NCBI GenBank assembly: GCA_963826475.1
Contig: CAWGXC010000003.1
Span: forward strand, 1,674,001-1,738,000
DNA length: 64,000 bases
Reading direction: 5' to 3'
Source: RHKX01 sp963826475
GTDB taxonomy: Bacteria; Actinomycetota; Thermoleophilia; Solirubrobacterales; 70-9
The notes beneath the pieces are model-generated. The model had not been told where the DNA came from and ran no database searches. It saw only the letters and a list, made by a program, of their open reading frames with translations. Position numbers and translations under genes: made by a program. Positions 7,112 through 15,240 of this stretch are shown here, piece by piece; the first letter of the stretch is position 1, and each line of letters starts with the position of its first letter.

Positions 7112-8046
7112 GCGGCGCGAGCAGCCAAGAGGCGGCGTACGTCGGCGCCGTCGAGCTTCGCCGGCTCCGTGTCGTTGACGAAGCGGGCGAGCAGCCGCGC
7201 GAAACGGATCGGCTCCTCGAGGTGCGGGAAGTGCCCGGCGCCCTCGAACAGCTCGAAACGGCTGCCCGGCATCAGGCGTGCGGCCTCCTCGCCATGCGCG
7301 GCGGGGATGATCCGGTCACGCTCCCCCCAGACGATCAGGGTCGGCAGCGACTCGGCGAGATAGAGCCGATCGCGGGCACTCACCCGCTGCCCGCGATGGT
7401 CGATCACGGAGCGGGCCGTGTGGATGAACGCAGCGCGCGCTTCCGGATCGGCGAGGGACGCGTAGCCGCGGGCGACCTCGGTCATATCGGCTCCCGGCCG
7501 CAGGCCGATGGCGTTGAGCAACCCGGCGATGCGGCGTCCGGTACCCGTCACCCACGCCTTGGTTATCAGCGGGAGAACGAGCTCTGAGCCGGGCAGGGTC
7601 GCGGCCCGTAGGACGATGTTGACCTCGTCGCCGAGGCCGCCGCTGTCGACGAGCGCGAGGCGTTCGGTGTGCATCGGGAACTGGTAGGAGAACTGCATCG
7701 CGACGCCACCGCCCAGCGAGTGGCCGACGACGGTCGCGCTCTCGTGGCCGAGAGCGAGCAGCAGGTCCCGGGCGCCGGCGGCATAGGCGCCCAGCGAGTA
7801 GTCGCCGCGGGGCTTCGCCGAGGCACCGTGGCCGAGCATGTCGGGGGCGATCACCGTGAACTCGTCGGTGAGCGCCGGCATCAGCGGGGCCCAGGTCTCG
7901 TAGCTGCCCGCGATTCCGTGCAGAAGCAACAGCGCCGGGCCATCTCCGGCTCGACGGAAGCTGACGCGATTGCCGTGGAGGTTGATCTCCTCGGCCTCGA
8001 TCTCGTTGACCGGGTCCCAGCCGTTGCTCACATCTCTGATGGCCAT
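7105..8046 (-). CDS. Alpha/beta hydrolase
   Basis: 313 residues from ATG 8046 (MAIRDVSNGWDPV). Classical alpha/beta-hydrolase fold: oxyanion-hole motif LLHGIAGSYETW (about residues 42-52), APDMLGHGASAKP, nucleophile elbow VVGHSLGG with Ser110, acid in WGERDRIIP and catalytic His in GAGHFPHLEEP. Length and motifs fit the epoxide-hydrolase / meta-cleavage hydrolase / acetoin-DH-E2-like group; the substrate cannot be told. An in-frame extension upstream to 8406 exists but overlaps the divergent gene and lacks family sequence. It is divergent from the SDR gene at 8195, with a shared 148-bp promoter region. Confidence 0.9.
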   Translation of the reverse strand: MAIRDVSNGWDPVNEIEAEEINLHGNRVSFRRAGDGPALLLLHGIAGSYETWAPLMPALTDEFTVIAPDMLGHGASAKPRGDYSLGAYAAGARDLLLALGHESATVVGHSLGGGVAMQFSYQFPMHTERLALVDSGGLGDEVNIVLRAATLPGSELVLPLITKAWVTGTGRRIAGLLNAIGLRPGADMTEVARGYASLADPEARAAFIHTARSVIDHRGQRVSARDRLYLAESLPTLIVWGERDRIIPAAHGEEAARLMPGSRFELFEGAGHFPHLEEPIRFARLLARFVNDTEPAKLDGADVRRLLAARAAV

Positions 8047-8122
8047 TGGAAAACGGTACGCCGCGACGCTGGGCGAAACCACGTCCCGGTGCCACATCAC
8101 CACGGGCAAAGTTGCGCCGAAG

Positions 8123-8158
8123 GCACAAACGCGGAGGGCGGCTTTGCGCGGTTGTGTC
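8123..8158. promoter_or_regulatory. Imperfect inverted repeat in a divergent promoter region
   Basis: GCACAAACGCG (8123-8133) faces CGCGGTTGTGTC (8147-8158), with 9 of 11 complementary positions, midway between the hydrolase start (8046) and the SDR start (8195). A nested CAAAG/CTTTG pair flanks it. It could be an operator for both divergent genes. No regulator is assigned. Confidence 0.3.
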
Positions 8159-8194
8159 CAGAAACCGCTTTCGACTGCGGCTAGGGTCGAGCCC

Positions 8195-9163
8195 ATGGAA
8201 TCAGCATTGATCACCGGTGCGGCGGGCTTCATCGGGGCCCGCATCGCCGAACGGCTGCGCGACGAGGGCAAGGCCGTCAAGGGCATCGACCGTTCGACCA
8301 ACCTGCAGAAGGACATCGTCGCCAGCGACATCGGCGTCGCCGACCCGTGGCAATCGGCGGCCGCCGGCTGCGAGGTGGTCATCCACACCGCCGCGATCGT
8401 CTCCAACGCCGCCAGCTACGAGGTTGCGTGGAGGACGAACGTTCTCGGCACCCGGCACGTCCTCGATGCCGCGGTCGCCGCCGGGGCGAAACGGTTCATC
8501 CACTTCTCCTCCGTCCGCGCGTTCGGTGATCGGGACTTTCCGGACGGCGTCGATGAAAGCCATCCGGTCCGCCCGGACGGCCACACCTACGTCGATACCA
8601 AGATCGCCTCTGAGCAGGTCGTCCTGCAGGCCCATGCCGCCGGGGAAATCGACTGCACGATCATCCGGCCGGGTGACGTCTACGGCCCTGGGTCGCGCCC
8701 ATGGACGGTGCTGCCTGTTGAGGCGATCCGCTCCAACCGCTTCTTTCTACCGGCCATGGGGAAGGGCATCTTCAGCCCCGTGTACATCGACAACCTGATC
8801 GACGGCGTCCTCCTCGCAGCCGAGAAGGATGCAGCGGCCGGGCATGTGTTCACGCTCAGCGACGGGGTCGGGATCCCCTGCAAGGAGTTCTTCGGCAACT
8901 ACTCGCGGATGCTCGGCAAGCCACCGCCCCGCTCGGTCCCGACCGCCGTCGCGATGGGCCTGGCGGCCCTGCCGGAAGCAGCGGCCTGGATCGGAGGCAC
9001 CGAAACCGAATTCCGTCGTTCCTCCGTCCAATACATGGCTCGGCCGGGGACGTACTCCATCGGGAAAGCGAGGCGGGTCCTCGGGTACGAGCCCGCCGTC
9101 GACATCGACGAGGGCATGCGACGGACGGAAGCGTGGCTCACCGAACACGGATTACTTCGCTGA
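8195..9163 (+). CDS. NAD-dependent epimerase/dehydratase (extended SDR)
   Basis: 322 residues from ATG 8195. The Rossmann motif TGAAGFIG is at the very N-terminus, followed by the HTAAIV segment, the Ser of FSSVRAF and the catalytic YVDTK pair; substrate loop RPGDVYGPGSRPWTV. It belongs to the extended SDRs related to 3-beta-hydroxysteroid dehydrogenase or NAD(P)-dependent sugar/flavonoid reductases, commonly annotated as NAD-dependent epimerase. The RPGDVYGPG segment and lack of a membrane anchor do not reveal the substrate. The start agrees with the Rossmann fold; upstream frame sequence to 7970 overlaps the hydrolase and is rejected. Divergent from the alpha/beta hydrolase. Confidence 0.9.
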   Translation: MESALITGAAGFIGARIAERLRDEGKAVKGIDRSTNLQKDIVASDIGVADPWQSAAAGCEVVIHTAAIVSNAASYEVAWRTNVLGTRHVLDAAVAAGAKRFIHFSSVRAFGDRDFPDGVDESHPVRPDGHTYVDTKIASEQVVLQAHAAGEIDCTIIRPGDVYGPGSRPWTVLPVEAIRSNRFFLPAMGKGIFSPVYIDNLIDGVLLAAEKDAAAGHVFTLSDGVGIPCKEFFGNYSRMLGKPPPRSVPTAVAMGLAALPEAAAWIGGTETEFRRSSVQYMARPGTYSIGKARRVLGYEPAVDIDEGMRRTEAWLTEHGLLR

Positions 9164-9335
9164 ATGGCCGATCCAGGTCCAGATTCGATGAAAAGTACTC
9201 ACGAGAGCAACAAGAATTCGCCCCTCGTCTTGAGCTGGAAGCGGGTAACGCTGAGCTTGGGTTCGCATATAGTCGCCATCGATCGGCAAACCGTCGGTTC
9301 GGAGCGGATGGAGACGTTGGAATGGTGAGCTCGAG

Positions 9336-10442
9336 GTGGTAGAGCAAGGGGCGACTCCGCGGGTTTCCGCGGCCAGGAAGAACATCCTCAAAGTGGCGAA
9401 GGCCTTGACCACGCCGCTCTTGCCCGACGACTACATCGAGCTGATGAACCCGATGTGGACGACCCGCGAGCTGCGCGGCGAGATCGTCGACATCCGGCCT
9501 GAGACCGAGGACGCCTCGACGATCGTGATCAAGCCCTCGGCCAAGTGGCTCGGCCACTGGCCCGGGCAGTATCTGCGGATCGGCGTCGAGATCAACGGCC
9601 GTCGGCACTGGCGCGCCTACTCGCTGACCTCCGACCCCGATCATCCCGACGGGCTGATCAGCGTGACGATCAAACACGTTGCCGAGGGCAAGCTCTCTCC
9701 CTACTTCACGCGTCAGGCGGAGATCGGCTCGACCGTCTACCTCGGCGGGGTCGAGGGCGAGTTCAAGCTCCCCCACCCCCGCCCCGAGAAGCTTCTCTTC
9801 ATCAGTGCCGGCAGCGGCGTGACCCCGATCTGGAGCATGCTGCGAAACCTCGCGAACGACGACGCGCTGCGAGACGCCAAGCACATCCATTGCTGCCGCG
9901 ACGCCGACGATTTCATCTTCGGGTCCACCTTGCGCAGCTTGCACGAGAAGCAGGCCGGCTACGACCTGCACGAGCATCACAGCTCCGAGGTCGAGGACCG
10001 GCTCAAGCCGGAGGACCTCGACGAGCTTGTCCCCGACTGGAGGGAGCGCGAGACGTTCCTCTCCGGTCCCCCCGAGATGCTCGAGGACATGAAGGACCGC
10101 TGGGAGGCCGAAGGCGATCCCGACAAGCTTCACCTCGAGCGCTTCCAGCCGGTGATCGGCGGCGACGGCGCCAAGGAGGCGGGCGAGGGTGGGACGATCC
10201 GCTTTCGCGTCACCGAGGTGGAGGCCGAGAGCGACGGCAAGACGCCGATCCTGGAGTGCGGCGAGAACGCCGGTGCGAAGCTGCCGTTCGGCTGCCGGAT
10301 GGGGATCTGCCACACCTGCGTCGGCAAGCTCGAGCAGGGCAAGGTCCGCGACCTCCGCACCGGCGAGGTGCACGGCGACGAGGGTCAGATGATCCGCACC
10401 TGCGTCAACGCCCCCGAGGGCCACATCGAGATGGCGCTTTGA
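9336..10442 (+). CDS. Ferredoxin reductase with C-terminal 2Fe-2S domain, desaturase partner
   Basis: 368 residues from GTG 9336. Domains in order: N-terminal lead (1-45), FAD-binding ferredoxin-reductase barrel with RAYSLTS (FAD), NAD-binding domain with ISAGSGVTPIWSML and FLSGPPEML, then a plant-type [2Fe-2S] ferredoxin with FGCRMGICHTC (Cys-x4-Cys-x2-Cys) and a last Cys in IRTCVN. It passes electrons from NAD(P)H to the iron of the desaturase encoded 50 bp downstream, as Rv3230c does for DesA3 in M. tuberculosis. The 172-bp space upstream contains a TATAGT (9268-9273) that could be a -10 element; I see no convincing -35 and nothing else there. Confidence 0.93.
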   Translation: MVEQGATPRVSAARKNILKVAKALTTPLLPDDYIELMNPMWTTRELRGEIVDIRPETEDASTIVIKPSAKWLGHWPGQYLRIGVEINGRRHWRAYSLTSDPDHPDGLISVTIKHVAEGKLSPYFTRQAEIGSTVYLGGVEGEFKLPHPRPEKLLFISAGSGVTPIWSMLRNLANDDALRDAKHIHCCRDADDFIFGSTLRSLHEKQAGYDLHEHHSSEVEDRLKPEDLDELVPDWRERETFLSGPPEMLEDMKDRWEAEGDPDKLHLERFQPVIGGDGAKEAGEGGTIRFRVTEVEAESDGKTPILECGENAGAKLPFGCRMGICHTCVGKLEQGKVRDLRTGEVHGDEGQMIRTCVNAPEGHIEMAL

Positions 10443-10491
10443 ACTTCTTTCAACGATTTGACCGCTTCGACACCAACCTGGAGGTAGGCCG

Positions 10492-11688
10492 ATGAGCTCC
10501 ACGAAAACCGAGATCGAGAACCCGATCAACAAGCTCTCCGACGAGCAGCTCGAGGAGCTCGGCAAGGAGTTCCAGGCGCTGCACGACGAGATCTACGACG
10601 ACCTCGGCGAGCGCGATGCCGTCTACATCCGCAGCATCATCCAGTTCCACCGGCGCCTCGGCGCGCTGTCACGGATCGTCCTCATGGCATCCCGCTACAA
10701 GCCGGCGTGGGTGCTCGGGACGGCTGGGCTCTCGGCGGCCAAGATCATCGAGAACATGGAGATCGGCCACAACGTCATGCATGGCCAGTGGGATTGGATG
10801 AACGATCCCTACATCCACTCCTCGACCTGGGACTGGGATACCGCGTCACCGGCCTCGGCCTGGAAGCACTCCCACAACTACGTCCACCACACGTTCACGA
10901 ACGTCGTCGGCAAGGATCACGACGTGGGCTACGAGATCATGCGAGTCGATCCGAGCCAGAAGTGGTACCCCCACTACCTGCTCCAGCCCTTCTACAACAT
11001 CCTCCTGATGGCGTTCTTCGAGTGGGGCGTGGCCGTCCACGACCTCGACTTCGACGCGATCAAGACCGGCAAGAAGCCGAAGTCACAGGTCCGCGACGAG
11101 CTCAAGTCGATCGGGCAGAAAGCTCGCAGGCAGATCGTCAAGGACTACATCGCCTTCCCGGCGCTGAGCGGCCGTAAGGGCTTCAAGGCGACGCTGGCCG
11201 CGAACTTCACGGCCAACATCGTCCGCAACGTGTGGTCGAACGCGATCATCTTCTGCGGTCACTTCCCCGATCAGGCCTACACGTTCACCGAGGAGGAGGG
11301 CAACGACGAGCGCCCGGGAGCGTGGTACGTCCGTCAGCTGATCGGCGCGGCCAACATCGACGGCAACAGCTTCTTCCACTTCATGAGCGGAAACCTCAGC
11401 TACCAGGTCGAGCACCACCTCTACCCCGACCTGCCGTCATCCCGCTACCAGGAGATCGCGCCGCGGGTCAAGGACATCTGCAAGCGCTACGGGCTCCCGT
11501 ACAACACCGGCCCCTTCAGCAAGCAGTGGGGCATGGTCCAGCGGACCCTGATCCGCCTGGCGTTTCCGGGCGGCAAGACCCGCAAGAAGGCACCGCCCTA
11601 CCAGCCCCCGGCTGAGCCGGAGTCGACGAACGGCAACGGACACGTGAGCCCGGAGCGCGCCGAGAAGGTCCTGGCCGCCTTCCCGTAG
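10492..11688 (+). CDS. Membrane fatty-acid desaturase (DesA3-like)
   Basis: 398 residues from ATG 10492. Introduces a double bond into an acyl-CoA or acyl-lipid chain using O2 and electrons from the reductase upstream. Three His boxes bind the di-iron centre: HNVMHGQWDW, HSHNYVHHTFTN and QVEHHLYP. Hydrophobic segments lie around ALSRIVLMASRY, YLLQPFYNILLMAFFEWGVAV and the central region. The long soluble C-terminus ends in a Pro/Gly/Asn-rich tail. The His-box pattern is that of the DesA3/linoleoyl-CoA desaturase family; a delta-9 position is likely by analogy but not shown. Forms a two-gene operon with the reductase and is followed by a strong hairpin. Confidence 0.93.
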   Translation: MSSTKTEIENPINKLSDEQLEELGKEFQALHDEIYDDLGERDAVYIRSIIQFHRRLGALSRIVLMASRYKPAWVLGTAGLSAAKIIENMEIGHNVMHGQWDWMNDPYIHSSTWDWDTASPASAWKHSHNYVHHTFTNVVGKDHDVGYEIMRVDPSQKWYPHYLLQPFYNILLMAFFEWGVAVHDLDFDAIKTGKKPKSQVRDELKSIGQKARRQIVKDYIAFPALSGRKGFKATLAANFTANIVRNVWSNAIIFCGHFPDQAYTFTEEEGNDERPGAWYVRQLIGAANIDGNSFFHFMSGNLSYQVEHHLYPDLPSSRYQEIAPRVKDICKRYGLPYNTGPFSKQWGMVQRTLIRLAFPGGKTRKKAPPYQPPAEPESTNGNGHVSPERAEKVLAAFP

Positions 11689-11704
11689 ACGGGTCTTCAA
11701 GCGG

Positions 11705-11734
11705 CGCGCGCGAACCGACCCGGTTCTGCGCGCG
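11705..11734. terminator. Strong GC hairpin after the desaturase gene
   Basis: CGCGCGCGAACC (11705-11716) pairs with GGTTCTGCGCGCG (11722-11734), a 12-bp stem with one bulged T and a 5-nt loop, 16 nt after the desaturase stop. There is no T-run, so it would be a GC-only terminator or an mRNA 3' stabiliser. Confidence 0.55.
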
Positions 11735-11787
11735 TTACGTCACATTCGCACACCACAGGCGCGCTTTCGCCCGCCAAAGTCCCGGCG

Positions 11788-12783
11788 ATGGGATCATCGG
11801 GCATAGATAAGCCTGGTATACCGGGCTTATGCGCCCCACTGCCGGGGCGGCTGGCGAAGTTCGTCGAAAGACAGCACGGGGTCGTCGCCCGCCGGCAACT
11901 GCTCGCGGCGGGGATGCGGAAGTCGACGATCGACGACTGGGTCACCGCCGGCCACCTCCACCGGCTTCACGCGGGCGTCTATGCGGTTGGCCACCGGCTC
12001 TTGGCTGTTGAGGGGAGGTGGATGGCCGCCGTCCTCGCCTGCGGAAGTCGAGGCTTCCTCAGCCACACACCCGCGGGGCAGCTCGCCGGCATCGTCGACC
12101 GAAGGGACCGAACGGCTCTCCACATCTCGGTCACCGGCCGAACCCACCTCAAGATCCCTGGCATCGTCATCCACCGACCAAGAACGCTCGACCCAACCGA
12201 CACCTCCCGCTTGCGGGGCATTTCGACGACGACCGCTACCCGCACGGTCTGGGACATCGCCTCCACCTCCCCTCCCAGCCCGACTCGTCGAGCCTTCCGC
12301 CGGGCTGAGAAGCTGAAGCTGCTCAGCCGTCCCCGACTGCATCAGCTACTCGAGGCGTCCCCGAGCCGCAAGGGTGCCGGTCTGATCGCGCAGCTCCTCA
12401 CCACCCGCGCCCTCCCGCTGGCGGAGACCCGCTCCTGGCTCGAGGACCTTCTGGTCACGACCTGCGCCGACAACGACCTCCCCATTCCCGCGGTCAACGT
12501 TCCGCTACTCGGCTATGAGGTCGACTTCCTCTGGCCGTCTGCCCGCTTCGTCGTCGAGGCTGACGGCGGCGACCATCTCGATCCACTCCAGCGCGACACC
12601 GACAACCGCCGCGACATCGTGCTCGGTCGTGCGGGGTACCTGGTTCGGCGTTACTCCTCGCTGGCGATGGACGACGAGGTGGGGGTCGTCACGGAGGTGT
12701 TGAGCATCCTGCGGGAACGGACCACGATCCGTCCCTCCCGCAGCCTCGCGGCGAAGGTCAACGTCTCCTCACCGGCGTCGTAG
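11788..12783 (+). CDS. AbiEi-type HTH antitoxin domain plus DUF559 nuclease-fold protein
   Basis: 331 residues. The N-terminus (RLAKFVERQHGVVARRQLLAAGMRKSTIDDWVTAGHLHRLHAGVYAVGH) is the winged-helix domain of AbiEi-like antitoxins. The middle resembles the rest of that family (HISVTGRTHLKIPGIVIHRPRTL). The C-terminus (AVNVPLLGYEVDFLWPSARFVVEADGGDHLDP...RDIVLGRAGYLVRRYS) is a DUF559 / very-short-patch-repair-like endonuclease fold with the E-x-D..E arrangement (YEVDFLWP, VVEADG). Such single-gene fusions are frequent in actinobacteria and lack an obvious toxin partner; none is adjacent here. ATG 11788 is the only usable start before the HTH, and it places a 24-bp palindrome inside the first codons. 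The 3' end overlaps the convergent GH31 gene by 133 bp. Confidence 0.8.
   Translation: MGSSGIDKPGIPGLCAPLPGRLAKFVERQHGVVARRQLLAAGMRKSTIDDWVTAGHLHRLHAGVYAVGHRLLAVEGRWMAAVLACGSRGFLSHTPAGQLAGIVDRRDRTALHISVTGRTHLKIPGIVIHRPRTLDPTDTSRLRGISTTTATRTVWDIASTSPPSPTRRAFRRAEKLKLLSRPRLHQLLEASPSRKGAGLIAQLLTTRALPLAETRSWLEDLLVTTCADNDLPIPAVNVPLLGYEVDFLWPSARFVVEADGGDHLDPLQRDTDNRRDIVLGRAGYLVRRYSSLAMDDEVGVVTEVLSILRERTTIRPSRSLAAKVNVSSPAS
11807..11830. promoter_or_regulatory. 24-bp near-perfect palindrome at the AbiEi/DUF559 gene start
   Basis: ATAAGCC.GGTATACC.GGCTTAT, with a single mismatched pair, centred 31 bp after the ATG at 11788. AbiEi antitoxins are known to repress their own promoter through about 22-bp inverted repeats, so this is a plausible self-operator. 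It may also indicate that the true transcription start lies very near the gene start. Direct symmetry is visible; function is inferred. Confidence 0.45.
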
Positions 12784-15203
12784 CGCCACCGCCTCGGCGG
12801 GAGCTTGCGGCCGGCGACGCTGACCGAGCCCGGGACGAAGCGTCCGCGGATCGAGCCCAGCGAGGCCCGGATGCGATAGCTCCGCTTGCGCTTCCCATGG
12901 ATCGAGATCGACCAGCGGCCCTTGCCGGCGCGCGACCTCAGCCGCTCGCCCACGCCGATCGCGGCATGTGATCGTCCGCGGGGGAAGGCGAGAAGGACCA
13001 TCCGATCTCGTCGCTCGTCGAGACGTACGAGGTCGCGCCCACCGCCGTAGGAGGCGAGGGTGTCGACGTTCGGAGGCAGCATCGGCAGAACCGCTCCAGC
13101 GCGGACCATCAGCGGTAGCTGCCCGAGCGGCGCCGGGATAGTCACCTCCCGCCGTCCCTTCGTCAGCCCGGCGCCGCGCGGCAGGAAGGCACCGCGGCCC
13201 GGGCCGTAGTGCACCGCGTCCCAGAAGTCGATCCAGCGCCCCGCCGGCAGATAGAGCCTCCGGTCGTTCTGGCCGGCCGCGAGGACCGGGGCCGCCAGCA
13301 GATCCGGCCCGAACATGAACTCGTCCTCGAGCCCCGCCGCCCGCGCATCATCGGGAAAGCTGAGTGCGAGGTGGCGCATGATCGGAAGCCCGGTCCGCCT
13401 ATAGACGCCGTCCGCCGCGCTCATATATGGGTAGAGCTGAGTGTGGAGCTTCGCGTAGCGGCGCCACGTAGGCAGGACATCGGGATCGGTGATCTGCGTG
13501 CGATCCGGCTGCGGCGGCACCGCCACCCCATTCGCCTCGGTGCGCATGATCGGCGAGACCGCACCGAACTCGATCCAGCGGATCAAGAGCTCCGGAGTCA
13601 GCCTGCGCCCGAGGGCGAAGAAGCCGCCGATGTCGGAGCCCCAGCGGGAGATCCCCGAGGTGCCGAGGCTGAGCGCCTGCCTAACGGCCGAGGCGAGCCC
13701 ATCGAAGCCGAAGCCGACCGTCGGATCGCCGCCCCAGACCATCTGTGCGTAGGGCGCCACGCCCGTCCAGCCCGAACGGATGAAGCCCGCGACCGGGCGT
13801 TCGGTCGTCCGCGAGAACCGGTAGCTCGAGCGGTGGTACAGCACCGGGTAGAGGTTGTGCATCTGTGCTCCGGTCATCCCATTCGCCGACACCGACTGCA
13901 GTGGGGTGTACTCCCCGAAGTCCTCCATCCAGCCGTCATAGCCGGCGGCAACCGCCTCGCCGAGCAGGCCGCCGTAGTAATCGTCAGTTGCACGGTTGGA
14001 GAAATCGAACTGCCCGACCAGGAAGAGGTCATCAGTGCTCGCCGAGTAGTGGTAAAGAGCCGGCGCGCCGCCCGGAGCCCGAGTCAGAAGGCCCTCCGTC
14101 GCGGCTGGATCGAATGCCGTCCGGTAGGTCGAGCAGACCATCGGGTTGAAGTAGGTCGTCACCGCGTAGCCACGATCGTGGTAGCCGGCGGTGAGGGGCG
14201 GCTGCTGGTCCTCCACTCCCTGTTGATCGCCGCAGGGCAGGTAATGGAGGTACGTGTTGACCGCTGACGCCGGCACATCGGCCGCGCGCAATTCGCTCGC
14301 TTGCGCGAGCCGGTCGGCGGTCCCATGCGGTTGGTACCACGGTCCGAAGAACCAGGGCGCGGCCGGCGGCGGCTGCCTCCCGACCGCGTCGTTGGCGGTC
14401 AGCCGCCGGACCGCGTCGGCGGGCTCGGGCCCGGCGACGAACCGCAGATCGAGCTCCGCCGACTCGACCTCGAGGCTCCATCCATCGGCGCGCTCGGTGC
14501 CGAGCTCGAAGACGCTCGCCTCGCTGTTGCCGACCAGCACGCCGTAGCCGCGGCTCGACAGCAGCCACGGCATTGGGAAGTAGGTTGCGTCGTCGCGCGC
14601 GCGAAACCCGTCGGGCGGAACGAACGTCGCAATCGCAGGCCGCTCCGCCTCCTGATACGGCCCGTCGGAGACGTAGTTCTCAACCTGATTACCTCGCTGG
14701 TCGACCGCGTTGGACCTTTCGCCGAAGCCGAGGAATCGCTCGCCCTCGACCGAGCCGAACCCGATCCCGGTCGCTGTGACCCCGGCCGGCCCCTCCACCC
14801 TCGCGTTCAGCCGGATCACACCGGCGCCGTCGGGTCCGACGCGAACGGCGATCGTCCGCCCGACGGGGTCGTTGGTCGCCACCGTCAGCTCGAGGGCGGC
14901 CCCGTCGCGCGCGGCCGAAATGACCGAGGTCGCGTGCCTCCACCCCGCCTCCGTCGCGAAGCCGAGGCGCCCCAGCGAGGTCGGGCCGAGCCCACCTTCC
15001 TCAGCCAAATCCCCATCACCCGAGATCCCGTTAAGTCGCAACCCCCATCCAGGCGAGGAGAGCTCCGCGGTCATCGGTCCGCTGGCGACGCGTTCATCCG
15101 CGGACGCGAACCCCGGCGCGGCGAGTCCGGCCGCAACGCCCATCGTCGCGAGCAGACCTCCCCACCGAACCCCTGACCGCATCGACCAGAACCGTATCCG
15201 CAA
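12651..15203 (-). CDS. Secreted glycoside hydrolase family 31 enzyme
   Basis: 850 residues from ATG 15203 with a signal peptide (basic MRIRFWSMRSGVRWG, hydrophobic LLATMGVAAGLAAPGFA, cleavage near ASA). An N-terminal galactose-mutarotase-like beta-sandwich is followed by a (beta/alpha)8 barrel. The nucleophile motif is WMEDFGEYT (Asp428) and the likely acid/base lies in WGGDPTVG (Asp493), with SDIGGFF after it. WMxDFGEY resembles the sulfoquinovosidase YihQ subgroup, but the YihQ sulfonate-binding arginine region is not obvious, so an alpha-glucosidase/xylosidase-like activity is equally possible. C-terminal beta-domains follow. Its last 133 bp overlap the opposing AbiEi/DUF559 gene, and both reading frames appear conserved to near their ends. 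Confidence 0.9.
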   Translation of the reverse strand: MRIRFWSMRSGVRWGGLLATMGVAAGLAAPGFASADERVASGPMTAELSSPGWGLRLNGISGDGDLAEEGGLGPTSLGRLGFATEAGWRHATSVISAARDGAALELTVATNDPVGRTIAVRVGPDGAGVIRLNARVEGPAGVTATGIGFGSVEGERFLGFGERSNAVDQRGNQVENYVSDGPYQEAERPAIATFVPPDGFRARDDATYFPMPWLLSSRGYGVLVGNSEASVFELGTERADGWSLEVESAELDLRFVAGPEPADAVRRLTANDAVGRQPPPAAPWFFGPWYQPHGTADRLAQASELRAADVPASAVNTYLHYLPCGDQQGVEDQQPPLTAGYHDRGYAVTTYFNPMVCSTYRTAFDPAATEGLLTRAPGGAPALYHYSASTDDLFLVGQFDFSNRATDDYYGGLLGEAVAAGYDGWMEDFGEYTPLQSVSANGMTGAQMHNLYPVLYHRSSYRFSRTTERPVAGFIRSGWTGVAPYAQMVWGGDPTVGFGFDGLASAVRQALSLGTSGISRWGSDIGGFFALGRRLTPELLIRWIEFGAVSPIMRTEANGVAVPPQPDRTQITDPDVLPTWRRYAKLHTQLYPYMSAADGVYRRTGLPIMRHLALSFPDDARAAGLEDEFMFGPDLLAAPVLAAGQNDRRLYLPAGRWIDFWDAVHYGPGRGAFLPRGAGLTKGRREVTIPAPLGQLPLMVRAGAVLPMLPPNVDTLASYGGGRDLVRLDERRDRMVLLAFPRGRSHAAIGVGERLRSRAGKGRWSISIHGKRKRSYRIRASLGSIRGRFVPGSVSVAGRKLPPRRWRYDAGEETLTFAARLREGRIVVRSRRMLNTSVTTPTSSSIASEE

Positions 15204-15240
15204 ATGACGACGCCGAGCCGGCGCCTCACGTCAGGTCAGA

